Positions 8,609-17,726 of a stretch of DNA of 64,000 bases are shown here, in pieces. Location of the stretch: NCBI GenBank assembly GCA_022394755.1, contig JAGFCA010000018.1:62001-126000 (forward strand). The letters are read 5' to 3'. Each line of letters begins with the position of its first letter. The first letter of the stretch is position 1. The translations under genes and the position numbers were made by a program. Origin of the DNA: Candidatus Poribacteria bacterium. Lineage in GTDB: Bacteria > Poribacteria > WGA-4E > WGA-3G. The notes under the pieces are model-generated. The model was given only the letters and a program-made list of their open reading frames with translations. It was not told the origin of the DNA and made no database searches.

Positions 8609-9836
8609 TGTGGGTTTAGTTAGAAAACTAATACAAGTTATCTTCAGTCTCATCTTGATATATCAAGCAAATATTGTAACTGCCGAGATTAACATCGGAG
8701 GATATTACAAGAATTATTTTACTGCTTTCGATACATTACAATCAGACTCCTTGACGGGTATAGTATCGAATCGACTTCGATTAAACCTATCACTTATCCC
8801 ATCAGATACCTATTCATTCAATTTCTCGTATGATTTTGCACCACGCATCCAAGATCCAACACTGTTTAATGACTCTGCTTTTACATTAGCAATACCCTCT
8901 CAAAAATATCGTGTTACTGATCTTACATCCCGGATTTATCCAAATGATAATAAACAAGCGAGTAATATAGGGATTTATCATAATTTGGACCGGGCATCAT
9001 TATATTACAGTACTGACTTTGCTGACATTTCAATTGGACGAGATGCCATAGCATGGGGTAGTGCCAGGGTTATAAACCCCACAGATGTGGTTGCTCCTTT
9101 TAGTTTTGACCAATTGGATACTGAAGATCGTGTAGGTGTAGATGCGGTCCGGCTACGGATACCAATCGGTGTATTGGGTGAGGTAGATACAGGATATGTT
9201 ATCGGAGAGAATTTCGATTATGACAAGAGTGCACTATTTCTTCGTACACAACTGAATGCTATTGAAACAGATTTCTCTATCACACTAATTCATTTTCAAA
9301 GAAACTTACTCACTGGGATAGATATTACGCGGGGAATAGGAGGTGCAGGTTTTTGGTTGGAAGTTGCTTATGTAGCTACCCAACAATTCCTGAACGGTAA
9401 TTCAGGATCAGAGAACTACCTACGTTCCTCCATTGGTTTGGATTATTCATTTGACGGGACGGTATTTACATTCATTGAATATCATTACAATGGAGCAGGA
9501 ACAAAAAACCCAGACGACTATATAGAGAATGTAAACCAACCAGCATACACAGATGGTGGGGTTTACCTGTTTGGTATTCATTACCTTGCACCAGGAATTA
9601 GTTATCAAGTAACACCTTTGATTAATATTGGCAGTCAGATATTATTCAATTTATCTGATAAGTCTGCATCTTTCATACCACAAATATCATATAATGTTGC
9701 TGAAGACATCCATCTATCTATTGGTGGATTATTAAGTATTGGAAAACCACCAATAAATAATGATCTATTACCATTTGGATCAGAGTTTGGTGCATATCCA
9801 AATCTTTTCTTTTCTTCCTTTCAGTTATTTTACTAA
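8595..9836 (+). CDS. Outer-membrane beta-barrel protein of the ABC/LolA-like cluster
   Basis: This 413-residue protein has a signal peptide ending near Ala30. The mature part has alternating strands throughout and ends in an aromatic tail (…SSFQLFY), as outer-membrane barrels do. The segment GRDAIAWGSARVINPTDVV resembles a motif in DUF1302-like barrels that accompany LolA-like carriers and RND or ABC pumps; that family call is from memory of the motif. It overlaps the ATPase gene by 14 bases and ends the operon. It is the likely outer-membrane end point of the pathway. Confidence 0.7.
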   Translation: MRRNNVGLVRKLIQVIFSLILIYQANIVTAEINIGGYYKNYFTAFDTLQSDSLTGIVSNRLRLNLSLIPSDTYSFNFSYDFAPRIQDPTLFNDSAFTLAIPSQKYRVTDLTSRIYPNDNKQASNIGIYHNLDRASLYYSTDFADISIGRDAIAWGSARVINPTDVVAPFSFDQLDTEDRVGVDAVRLRIPIGVLGEVDTGYVIGENFDYDKSALFLRTQLNAIETDFSITLIHFQRNLLTGIDITRGIGGAGFWLEVAYVATQQFLNGNSGSENYLRSSIGLDYSFDGTVFTFIEYHYNGAGTKNPDDYIENVNQPAYTDGGVYLFGIHYLAPGISYQVTPLINIGSQILFNLSDKSASFIPQISYNVAEDIHLSIGGLLSIGKPPINNDLLPFGSEFGAYPNLFFSSFQLFY

Positions 9837-9920
9837 CTACATTTATACTACACAACACCTTATCACTATAAAAGAAAGAATTGTTTAGTAATTGTTAAAA
9901 ATGCTTGAATTCTTTCTTAC

Positions 9921-9987
9921 TGACATGTTTATCATGTCACCTACAGTCAATTAAGTAATTATCAAATATACCGATAAGTAATTATCA
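9921..9987. promoter_or_regulatory. Operator-like inverted and direct repeats upstream of the efflux gene
   Basis: TGACATGTTTATCATGTCA at 9921-9939 is a perfect 7-bp inverted repeat with a 5-base spacer. Downstream, AAGTAATTATCA occurs twice, at 9953-9964 and 9976-9987, 23 bases apart (about two helical turns). Both lie just before the cation-efflux start at 10004. This layout suits binding of a dimeric metal-responsive repressor or activator, but no regulator gene is adjacent. The inverted repeat could alternatively be a weak terminator of the preceding operon, although no T-run follows. Confidence 0.45.
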
Positions 9988-10003
9988 TAGGTATTAATGC
10001 TAT

Positions 10004-10720
10004 ATGGATAACTGTTGTCACGAAAAATCAGGTGAACTTGAAGAACTTCGGGAGAAACAATCTAAGACATTATGGATTGTTCTTGCCATTAATGGCGTGA
10101 TGTTTTGTTTGGAACTTGTTGTTGGCTTGCTTGCAGGATCAGTTGCTTTACAAGCGGATTCACTTGATATGTTGAGCGATACTCTTGTTTACGGATTCAG
10201 TCTATATGCGATTGGAAGAAGTGACCGATGGCGTGCTGGATCTGCCTTTTTGAAAGGCAGTATAATGGCAGTTTTTGGTGTGGGTGTTTTGATTCAAAGC
10301 GGATATAAATTCTATGCTGGTGGTATTCCAGAATCAAATTTCATGTTTATCATGAGTGTTATAGCACTAATTGCGAATGGAGGTTGTCTGCTTTTATTAT
10401 CAAAACACAAGGCAGACGATATAAATATGCATTCAACTTGGGTATGTTCCCGAAATGACATAATTGCTAATACGAGCGTATTTATAGCGGCAGTTCTTGT
10501 TGCCATCACACATTCTAAATTCCCAGATTTGGTTGTAGGATTATTAATTACAATAATTTTCCTTAAATCCGCTATTTCAATTTTGAAAGCATCCTTTATA
10601 GAATTGCGGAAGCCTAATCCTGAAATTACACTACCCACCATTTCTAAGAAGTTCCAAATCCAAGAATTCTGCGACTCAGGAGTTTGTCCAGTGTATGCTT
10701 GTCAGTGTGAAGTTCTATAA
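10004..10720 (+). CDS. Cation diffusion facilitator (CDF) family metal exporter
   Basis: This 238-residue protein has about six membrane helices. Helix 2 carries the metal-site pattern ADSLDMLSD (D55 and D59), and helix 5 has SRNDIIAN (D152, N156). These match CDF transporters that export Zn/Co/Cd-type ions by proton antiport. Both termini are cysteine-rich (MDNCCH at the start, and CDSGVCPVYACQC at the end), possibly for metal capture. The usual long C-terminal ferredoxin-like domain is missing, so this is a short form. It is a monocistronic gene with repeat motifs just upstream that look like an operator. Confidence 0.82.
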   Translation: MDNCCHEKSGELEELREKQSKTLWIVLAINGVMFCLELVVGLLAGSVALQADSLDMLSDTLVYGFSLYAIGRSDRWRAGSAFLKGSIMAVFGVGVLIQSGYKFYAGGIPESNFMFIMSVIALIANGGCLLLLSKHKADDINMHSTWVCSRNDIIANTSVFIAAVLVAITHSKFPDLVVGLLITIIFLKSAISILKASFIELRKPNPEITLPTISKKFQIQEFCDSGVCPVYACQCEVL

Positions 10721-10841
10721 TAATGTTCTTCTTTCCCTAATAACCAGAATCTGAAAATGTACTTTCATATCAATTACCTACTATGAACTATATGCATCTA
10801 AAATACTACCGTGGTATTTAATTCAATATTATAAAAAATGA

Positions 10842-10947
10842 GGGTAGCGATCCGAAGACCGCTACCACCACATTGCGAATTAGTTGCGCGCCAACTAAAT
10901 CGCAATCTGTAGGCGCACCTTAAGGGGAGAGGGACAGGTGTGCCTAC
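10842..10947 (-). ncRNA. Triple-hairpin structured RNA / terminator array
   Basis: Three adjacent strong hairpins lie in otherwise AT-rich DNA. In minus-strand order, the first pairs 10937-10947 with 10909-10919 (11 bp, one G-U). The second pairs 10900-10906 with 10872-10878, and 10892-10897 with 10881-10886. The third pairs 10860-10866 with 10843-10849, extended to a C(UUCG)G tetraloop and followed by CTCATTTTTTAT. The third is a textbook Rho-independent terminator for minus-strand transcription. The first two are not needed for termination, so a structured 3' UTR or small RNA is plausible. It begins only a few bases after the stop of the relic gene at 10950-11305. I recognise no known RNA family. 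Confidence 0.6.
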
Positions 10948-10949
10948 AC

Positions 10950-11305
10950 TCATAAGGCATATTGTATGCCTAATATTTTAAAATCATCATTCTTTCTTAA
11001 TGACGATTTAAGCTCATTTTGTAATCTATAATAATACAATCCACTTTCTGCTTTTAATCCATCCAACTTTTTACAATCCCAGTAAACTGCATTTGTCTTT
11101 GTAGTATAGATTCCTTTTTTTATACCATAAATCTAATACGCGTATAATTTCGCCATGTATGTCATGTATATATCTTAACATCATTGGTATTTGCCAACTG
11201 GTACTGAACCTATGTTTCCCAATGAAGGGATTTAGATAATTTGTCAATTACCACGTCTGTTTTGGAACTGGTTGCGAATTACTATCATTATACATAACTT
11301 CTTCC
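10950..11305 (-). pseudogene. Relic of a secreted protein's C-terminal NYPNPF-type domain
   Basis: Reading the minus strand, broken frames give PVPKQTW-stop-LTNYLNPF, then SWQIPMML...IHDIHGEIIRVLDL. After a frameshift near 11105 they give TNAVYWDCKKLDGLKAESG and LYYYRLQ, then a stop at 10950-10952. This follows the consensus of the C-terminal NYPNPFNPETWIPYQL...GKLVRTLDLG...AVYWDGxNxxGxxVASGVYFYRLQAGDF domain, common in secreted proteins of this type of genome and related to FlgD-Ig/T9SS-like tails. At least one internal TAA and one frameshift make it dead. No upstream part of the gene is visible. Confidence 0.7.
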
Positions 11306-11950
11306 TTTCTACCTAAAGCAAATATCATGCCAATTTCAATAAATCTCTCCCTATATTAAGGTGGAATTATATAAGAATTTTGATGACTTAGTGTGACCAT
11401 ATTTAAATAAAGGGTTAAGTGAGTAATTCAATTGTCTGATTTCATCAAAAAAATTACAATTTCAGACTTTAGTTTGTTATGTCTCAATCTCAAATTTATG
11501 GGAAATACATAATTTGCATTGAAAAATATAACATTATTACACTTTATGTGTGATATAAACATAAAATGTTATTAATTAAATTTGCCCTAATCTTATAAGA
11601 TTAAATTTCAATATGATAATTGGAATAAAGCATGTATTTATAAATGAAGATTTAGTATGAATTATGTAATTCCTTGGTTAGTCCAATGCCGTTAAAACCT
11701 GTACTAAACTGGTTTGGTTCAAACTTGGTAGTATTGAATTTTATTCATAGTATTCATAAAAAGAATTATTCGTCAACCAAAACCATCGTCAAACGTTTAT
11801 GTAGAAAAATAATCGTGCTGTAGTTATTATTCTACAACGAACTGTAAGGAATTCGTATAGTAATGACGCACTGACGAAGTCCGCTTTGAGAATAATAATT
11901 ACCGAAACTTCACCACATTCGTCCCCCATAAAGATTGAAGGGGGTACATT
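11306..11950. other. Non-coding gap upstream of the AAA+ gene
   Basis: I see no gene. An imperfect hairpin lies at about 11799-11834, pairing GTAGAAAAATAAT with ATTATTCTAC. The rest is AT-rich with no clear promoter. GGGGG at about 11940 is a plausible ribosome site for the AAA+ gene. Confidence 0.4.
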
Positions 11951-13045
11951 ATGAGGAATCAATCAGAATTCATTGAACTTCCATCTGCACAAATGCAGGA
12001 AATTTATAACACAATTAGAAAGACCGTAAATTCAAATATTCCATTATTCATTACTGGAGAAACTGGTGTTGGTAAGGAAGGTATTGCGAAATATATTCAC
12101 GAAAACAGTCCTCGAAAGAATAAACCTTTTGTGGCAATCAACTGTGGAAGATATTCTACTGAACTTCTGCAGAGCGAGTTATTTGGTCATGAAGCAGGAT
12201 CTTTTACGAGTGCAATACGTCAAAGGCAGGGAGCATTTGAACGTGCTAATGAAGGTATACTATTTTTAGATGAAGTCTCCGAAATGTCATTGGATGCACA
12301 AAAAATGCTTCTAAGAGTCTTAGATACTACCACATTCACACGGCTTGGTGGAAATCAAGTGTTGTCCGTTGATGTACATATTCTCGCTGCAACAAACAAG
12401 GATATTGATGAAGCAGTAGCCTAAAAGAAATTTAGAGCTGATCTTTACTATAGGTTAAGAGGATTAATGTTACACTTACCTCCTTTAAGAGAACGTATGG
12501 AGGATATTCCACCATTGGTGGATGTATTCGTTCGAGAATTTAGTGTTGAGTTAGGTAAAGATGTTACATCGATTACTCCTGAAGCTTTGGTAAGACTTAA
12601 GGAAGGTGCGTGGCCCGGTAATATAAGGCAACTTAAGAGTACAATACAAATAGCTGTTGCACTTGCTACTACTGACACTCTTGAACCAAAAGACTTTCCT
12701 AATATCTATCCAGAATACTTACAAACCCTTATTTCTATTTGGAGTACTTTGCCAGAAGGTACACAACAAGCAGTCTGGCATGCTCTACATCCAGAGACCC
12801 AACATATTATAATGCATGAACTTTCAGCACAACCATCACAGCCATGGTATAGTGTAAGAAATCATATAGAAGCCGATCAAGACGAAATCATAAATATAGA
12901 AAACATGAACCAGAATGAAATCTTGGGTAAGGTTGCTAATCTTCGTATACGTAAACACACTTCCATACGGGAAGCAGCTCAGTCGTTAGAAATTGATATA
13001 CGGACACTTCAAAGATATGCACAATTATCCAATAATGATAGCTGA
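11951..13045 (+). pseudogene. Sigma-54-activator-like AAA+ regulator interrupted by an in-frame TAA
   Basis: The AAA+ domain starts at the N-terminus with no receiver or sensor domain. Walker A is GETGVGKE (36-43), Walker B is GILFLDEV (102-109), and the C-terminus is a Fis-type helix-turn-helix (REAAQSLEIDIRTLQRYAQ). At codon 158 a TAA (12422-12424) falls where relatives have Glu in AEGKFRxDLYYRL. The frame then continues unbroken (KKFRADLYYRLRGL...) to 13045, so one base change explains it. The GAFTGA loop that touches sigma-54 reads GSFTSA (83-88). The family activates sigma-54 promoters by ATP hydrolysis. Here it is either a fresh pseudogene, a sequencing error or a readthrough case. A restart near 12467 would lack the ATP site. 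Confidence 0.85.
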
Positions 13046-13594
13046 TGTGTATTCTTTATTCCTCAACAACATATTGGGAATATACAAGTCACTATTAACT
13101 CTATAACTTGGTGTACGTCTATAGGTGTTCACCAAGTTGTGAATACCACATAAAGAATAAATGTTAAATTAATTTTTATCCGATTTTGATTAATAGTTGC
13201 TTAGATAATTTATGTGCTATAATATCCATTGAAAGAGTAATAGATCATGTAATTTATACATAAGAACAGTAATGTTTTATGATGATCAAAGTTAATTTTA
13301 CACCAGAATGGAAGATAATCTAAATCGACAGTTTCAATAGTTTTGTAGTTTTATATGAAGTATATGCTTCATCATCGTTTTGAAGTAAATGCAACTCCTA
13401 TGAATTAGTATAGCAAATGTATTGATCCCACCAATATATACTTTGATATTTCTTTCAATATATTCTATTATATTCAAAGACTTCATGCCATTTTTTTACA
13501 ATCAATTATCGTTATATAATACCAAGATTGTATAGTATCTGTCTTAGTATAGAAGATATCGCGATTTAAAGCGTTAAATTAATACCGAGTTATA
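13046..13594. other. Non-coding gap with a 9-bp inverted repeat
   Basis: A perfect inverted repeat, AACTTGGTG (13105-13113) and CACCAAGTT (13130-13138), with a 16-base loop lies 60 bases after the AAA+ stop. No T-run follows, so it may be a Rho-dependent or weak terminator, or a protein site. The remaining sequence to 13594 is AT-rich and shows no gene. The next gene has no obvious ribosome site. Confidence 0.45.
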
Positions 13595-15664
13595 ATGAAA
13601 AGAAAGAAATCTATCCCTCTTATAGAATCAGATCATTTGTTAATACCTTATGAATCTGAACTCACGAAAAGAGTTAAACATTTTGAACGTGTCAAGAGAC
13701 ATATTGAGAAGACAGGTGGTATATTAGGTGATATAAGTCAAGGACATCTTTATTTTGGGTTTAATCGTGGTGAAAACGATGGTCAGGAAGGAGTGTGGTA
13801 TCGTGAATGGGCACCGGGAGCACATTCACTTTCACTAATCGGGGATTTTAACGATTGGAACCGAGATGCAAATCCAATGTCTGTAGATGAGTGGGGGATT
13901 TGGCATATTTTCTTACCCGACGAAATATATAATGATAGCTTTCATCATAGTGGACGGGTAAAAGTTCATGTCAAATCAGATTTAGGAGCAATGGATAGAA
14001 TACCGGCTTATATCCAACGTGTTATTCAGGAGGGAGATGTAGATTTTACTGGACAATATTGGACACAAGAGAACTCATATCAATGGAAGAATCTAATTCC
14101 AGATTATAATATACAAAAAGATGGGTTACGTATTTATGAGGCACACATTGGTATGGCACAAGAAGAGGAAAGAGTCGGTACATATACTGAATTTAAAGAT
14201 AACATTCTCCCTCGTATTCTTGACTTAGGCTATAATGCTATCCAACTAATGGCGATTATGGAACATCCTTACTATGGTAGTTTTGGATATCATGTAAGTA
14301 GCTATTTTGCTGTTTCAAGTCGTTTTGGTACACCTGAAGAACTCAAGGAATTGATTGATACAGCACATGGAATGGGATTATTGGTTATTATGGATTTAGT
14401 GCATAGTCATGCCATCAAGAATATAAATGAGGGGTTAAATTTTTTTGACGGTACAGAACATCAATATTTTCATTCCGGAGCAAAAAGAGAACATAATGCA
14501 TGGGATTCATTGTGTTTTGATTATAGCAAGTATGAAGTACAACGATTTCTTCTTAGTAATATACGCTATTGGTTAGAGAACTTTCGATTTGATGGATTCC
14601 GATTTGATGGTGTCACAAGTATGCTCTATAAGGATCATGGACTTGGACGTGATTTCACTTCTTATACAGATTATTTTGATTCTAATATTGAATTGGATGC
14701 TATTATCTATCTAATGTTAGCAAATGAATTGCTGCATGAAATCAGGCATGACAGTATATCAATTGCAGAAGATATGAGTGGCATGCCAGGTTTAGCACGA
14801 CCAATTGAAGAGGGTGGCATGGGTTTTGATTATCGGTTAGCAATGGGAATTCCAGATTATTGGATTCGACTACTAAAAGAGAAAAAGGATGAAGAATGGC
14901 ATATTGGTGAAATCTATGGTATGCTTCGGAACAGAAGATCAGGAGAAAAACATATTGCCTATGTTGAAAGCCATGATCAGAGTATTGTTGGCGATAAGAC
15001 GATGGCAATGCAGCTGATGGATGCAGAATTATATACTGATATGAGTGTTTCTACCCCCAATCTAAAAATTGCAAGGGGTGTTGCATTGCATAAATTAATA
15101 CGTCTGTTGACATTTAGTTTAGGTGGTGAGGGTTATCTTAATTTTATTGGAAATGAATTTGGACATCCAGAGTGGATAGATTTTCCACGTTCAGAGAATG
15201 ATTTCTCATATTGGTATGCACGTCGACAATGGCACCTTGTGGATGATGAAACGCTATACTACAAGCATCTAAACACATTTGATAAGGCAATGCAACAGAT
15301 TGAGATTACATACCAATTTCTTACTGATGAATCTATACAGTTGTTATTAATACATGAAGATTCAAAACAGATTGTATTTACACGGGGGAGTCTTGTTTTT
15401 GCATTTAATTTACATCCTAATGATTCTGTTTCGGATTGGCGTATTCCTGTACCTGAAAAGACTGATTACTGTTTAATCTTAAACACAGATGACACTGAAT
15501 TTGGGGGGAATGGATTGATAGATGGAAAACATTATCCTTGGCAAAATATTCCGCAGAATGGGGAAAAACAGTCAATTCAAATTTATGTTCCTGCACGATG
15601 TGGTTTGGTATTTACAGTAAAAAATGATACCAGAGTAACTAAGAATAAAATTCTACCACAATAG
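13595..15664 (+). CDS. glgB: 1,4-alpha-glucan branching enzyme (GH13)
   Basis: This 689-residue enzyme makes alpha-1,6 branches in glycogen. A CBM48-like N-terminal domain (about 45-165) contains WYREWAPGAHSLSLIGDFNDW. The GH13 barrel has all four conserved regions: DLVHSH (267-272), FRFDGV with the nucleophile D338, AEDMSG with the acid E392, and ESHDQ with D461. A C-terminal all-beta domain ends the protein. HEFGHPEW-like sequence (NEFGHPEWIDFP) and the overall pattern are closer to the eukaryote-type GH13_8 enzymes than to E. coli GlgB. It stands alone, with a terminator hairpin before the convergent gene. No other glycogen gene is in the window. Confidence 0.9.
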   Translation: MKRKKSIPLIESDHLLIPYESELTKRVKHFERVKRHIEKTGGILGDISQGHLYFGFNRGENDGQEGVWYREWAPGAHSLSLIGDFNDWNRDANPMSVDEWGIWHIFLPDEIYNDSFHHSGRVKVHVKSDLGAMDRIPAYIQRVIQEGDVDFTGQYWTQENSYQWKNLIPDYNIQKDGLRIYEAHIGMAQEEERVGTYTEFKDNILPRILDLGYNAIQLMAIMEHPYYGSFGYHVSSYFAVSSRFGTPEELKELIDTAHGMGLLVIMDLVHSHAIKNINEGLNFFDGTEHQYFHSGAKREHNAWDSLCFDYSKYEVQRFLLSNIRYWLENFRFDGFRFDGVTSMLYKDHGLGRDFTSYTDYFDSNIELDAIIYLMLANELLHEIRHDSISIAEDMSGMPGLARPIEEGGMGFDYRLAMGIPDYWIRLLKEKKDEEWHIGEIYGMLRNRRSGEKHIAYVESHDQSIVGDKTMAMQLMDAELYTDMSVSTPNLKIARGVALHKLIRLLTFSLGGEGYLNFIGNEFGHPEWIDFPRSENDFSYWYARRQWHLVDDETLYYKHLNTFDKAMQQIEITYQFLTDESIQLLLIHEDSKQIVFTRGSLVFAFNLHPNDSVSDWRIPVPEKTDYCLILNTDDTEFGGNGLIDGKHYPWQNIPQNGEKQSIQIYVPARCGLVFTVKNDTRVTKNKILPQ

Positions 15665-15710
15665 GATACAATTATATAGGATCAATAAAATAGAACTAAC
15701 AGATTTGTTA

Positions 15711-15748
15711 TGTATATCCAATCAGGTTAATACCTAACCGGATATACA
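15711..15748. terminator. Bidirectional terminator-like hairpin
   Basis: TGTATATCC (15711-15719) pairs with GGATATACA (15740-15748). Inside, GGTTA (15725-15729) pairs with TAACC (15735-15739), leaving a 5-base bulge. It lies between the convergent glgB and the lipoprotein gene, where a shared terminator is expected. No strong T-run follows on either side. Confidence 0.55.
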
Positions 15749-15779
15749 CAAATCCTATACTGTTTAATACTCGTCGTTT

Positions 15780-16691
15780 TTACTTGAGAAACTCTCTGCC
15801 TTGTAAGGCTTTGAAGACTTCCTTTTTAATTTGTTGTTGATGATGTAGAGGCAAATCGTTTGCTGAAGGTGCAATACCGATCGGTTTGAAAACGAAAATA
15901 CTTTCCACCTTGTTCTCTGCGTCATAGGTAAATTCAATTCCTTTTCGCCAATACCAATGCCTAATACCGCCAAAGGCATTATTGTCAACTTCTTGTGCTT
16001 TTCCAAGTTCTTTCTCGACATTTTCAAGTTTACTCTTGATTCCATTTTTACCTGCAGTTTTTGCCTTATTAGGATGTCTCAAGAATAGATCTTCTACCAA
16101 ATCTATTCCATCAAGAAAACCAGATAATCCTTTCTTTTGTTCCTGATAACTGAAATAACCGATTTTATCTGGAGGATTGTCAGGTTTTCCGTGTACTTCA
16201 AGTAATTTTTTATATGGATCCCCAAGCTTAATACCAAAGCAACCTTTTCCAGGTACGATAGAGATTAATGGTGGATCAGGAGTAGGGTCAAAGGCGATTT
16301 CTATAGGGGGTGGTTCAATAAACGCCGTATTGAGGATCCTTTTAACTCTCTTTGTGGACTTCCCGATTCCATCACTTATATAAATGGTAACAGTAACTGT
16401 TTCATCATCTGTTGGTGCAGTCCATTTCACTTTTGTTCCAGTGGTTTCGTCAAGTTTTCCTGCACTTACAGACCATTCATAACTTAATGGGTCGCCATCA
16501 TCATCGTATGCAAGGATCCTAAATTCGAGAATTTCTTCTGGACTGAATTCTTTTGGAATAATGAAAGCATCAACTTTAGGTGGACTATTAGATGGTTCTT
16601 CATCATTTTCATCAGATCCACATCCGAATATATTGACTATATAAAGTAAGGCTATTATACAGTATAATACTCGCAGATTCTTAATAGACAT
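15780..16691 (-). CDS. Lipoprotein with an Ig/PKD-like domain
   Basis: This 303-residue protein has a lipoprotein signal with the anchored cysteine at residue 24 (NIFGC). A beta-rich domain (about 38-125) contains AYDDDGDPLSYEWSVSAGKL, typical of PKD/Ig-like modules. The C-terminal half (about 150-300) contains IVPGKGCFGIKLGDPYKKLLE and looks like a separate periplasmic domain that I do not recognise. The start lies 3 bases after the rsgA stop, so it is the last gene of the minus-strand block that begins at uppS. The role is unknown. Confidence 0.65.
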   Translation of the reverse strand: MSIKNLRVLYCIIALLYIVNIFGCGSDENDEEPSNSPPKVDAFIIPKEFSPEEILEFRILAYDDDGDPLSYEWSVSAGKLDETTGTKVKWTAPTDDETVTVTIYISDGIGKSTKRVKRILNTAFIEPPPIEIAFDPTPDPPLISIVPGKGCFGIKLGDPYKKLLEVHGKPDNPPDKIGYFSYQEQKKGLSGFLDGIDLVEDLFLRHPNKAKTAGKNGIKSKLENVEKELGKAQEVDNNAFGGIRHWYWRKGIEFTYDAENKVESIFVFKPIGIAPSANDLPLHHQQQIKKEVFKALQGREFLK

Positions 16692-16694
16692 AAT

Positions 16695-17651
16695 TCAATA
16701 TTCTCCAATATTACCAGTTTTCAAAACAATATAACTGTTATACCGTTCTGGATGGATATTTCCTTTTTCAACTGCTTCTTGCATAGCACAGTCGGTTTCT
16801 TTAATATGTGCACAGTCTTTATATTTACAGGAACCAATTAAAGGTTCCATTTCAGGAAAATAATACTCAAGATTATCTGTATCTACTCCCCATAGACCGA
16901 CTTCTCTTATTCCAGGTGTATCCGCTACTTCTCCACCAATATTGAGAGAGAATAACTCTACAAGTGTAGTCGTATGCTTTCCCTTCCGTGTTTTTTCCCC
17001 AACTTCACCTGTTCGCAATTCAAGGTTTGGCTGTATAGAGTTAAGTAAACTTGATTTTCCTACACCTGATGCACCAACAATTACACTGAATTTGTCTTTG
17101 ATCACATTTCTGAAGTTTTCAATACTTTCTGCTGAATTGATACTTGTATACACAACCGGATAACCAAGATTTTCGTAAGTATTGAATGTAGAGATCAATT
17201 CTTCTTTTTCTTCTGTATTTACTAAATCCATCTTATTGACACATATAGTTGCCGACATCTCTCCTGCTTCGGCTAAAATTAGGAATCGATCCAGTGTGCG
17301 ATAGTTGAGTGGTGGCATATGGGTAGAAACAACAACTACTACTTGAGAAGCATTTGCAACAATTATTTGTTCTATGGATTCATGCTTTCCAGCGTATTGT
17401 CGAGAAAACTTGGTTTCTCGAGGCAGGATCTCTTCAATTACACCTTCTTCCTGATCAATTTGTGTAAATATGACTTGATCTCCAACAGCAATAGGGTCAG
17501 CGAAGAGTCTACGGCCGGTATTAGAATATCTTTGTCTTTTTTGTGAACCTCGTAGTGTACATCTCAAAACAAGGTCCTCGTGCATGATGTCGTAAAATCC
17601 TGTTCTTGCACGAATAACTCTGCCTTGTTCATGGGTAAGAATAAACGCCAC
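16695..17651 (-). CDS. rsgA: Ribosome small subunit-dependent GTPase A (RsgA)
   Basis: This 318-residue protein is a late 30S-assembly GTPase. The circularly permuted G motifs appear in the family's order: NKMD (139-142) before GASGVGKS (193-200), then DTPG (244-247). The C-terminal zinc site is C275, C280, H282, C288. The N-terminal OB-fold begins at the start of the frame. The annotated first codon is GTG, and the GGGAGG lies directly against it with no spacer, so the true start may differ slightly; no better in-frame start is visible. It sits in the uppS-to-lipoprotein operon. Confidence 0.92.
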   Translation of the reverse strand: MAFILTHEQGRVIRARTGFYDIMHEDLVLRCTLRGSQKRQRYSNTGRRLFADPIAVGDQVIFTQIDQEEGVIEEILPRETKFSRQYAGKHESIEQIIVANASQVVVVVSTHMPPLNYRTLDRFLILAEAGEMSATICVNKMDLVNTEEKEELISTFNTYENLGYPVVYTSINSAESIENFRNVIKDKFSVIVGASGVGKSSLLNSIQPNLELRTGEVGEKTRKGKHTTTLVELFSLNIGGEVADTPGIREVGLWGVDTDNLEYYFPEMEPLIGSCKYKDCAHIKETDCAMQEAVEKGNIHPERYNSYIVLKTGNIGEY

Positions 17652-17726
17652 CTCCCAGAATCTATGTGAAATATTAATTCATCTGTTATCCTTTACTTAG
17701 TATGTGTTTCTTAGATATTCTGACAA

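Noticed and set aside
11870..11905. CTGACGAAGTCC resembling a hammerhead ribozyme core
   Set aside because: The following bases do not form stem II, and no GAAA/stem III partner is found.
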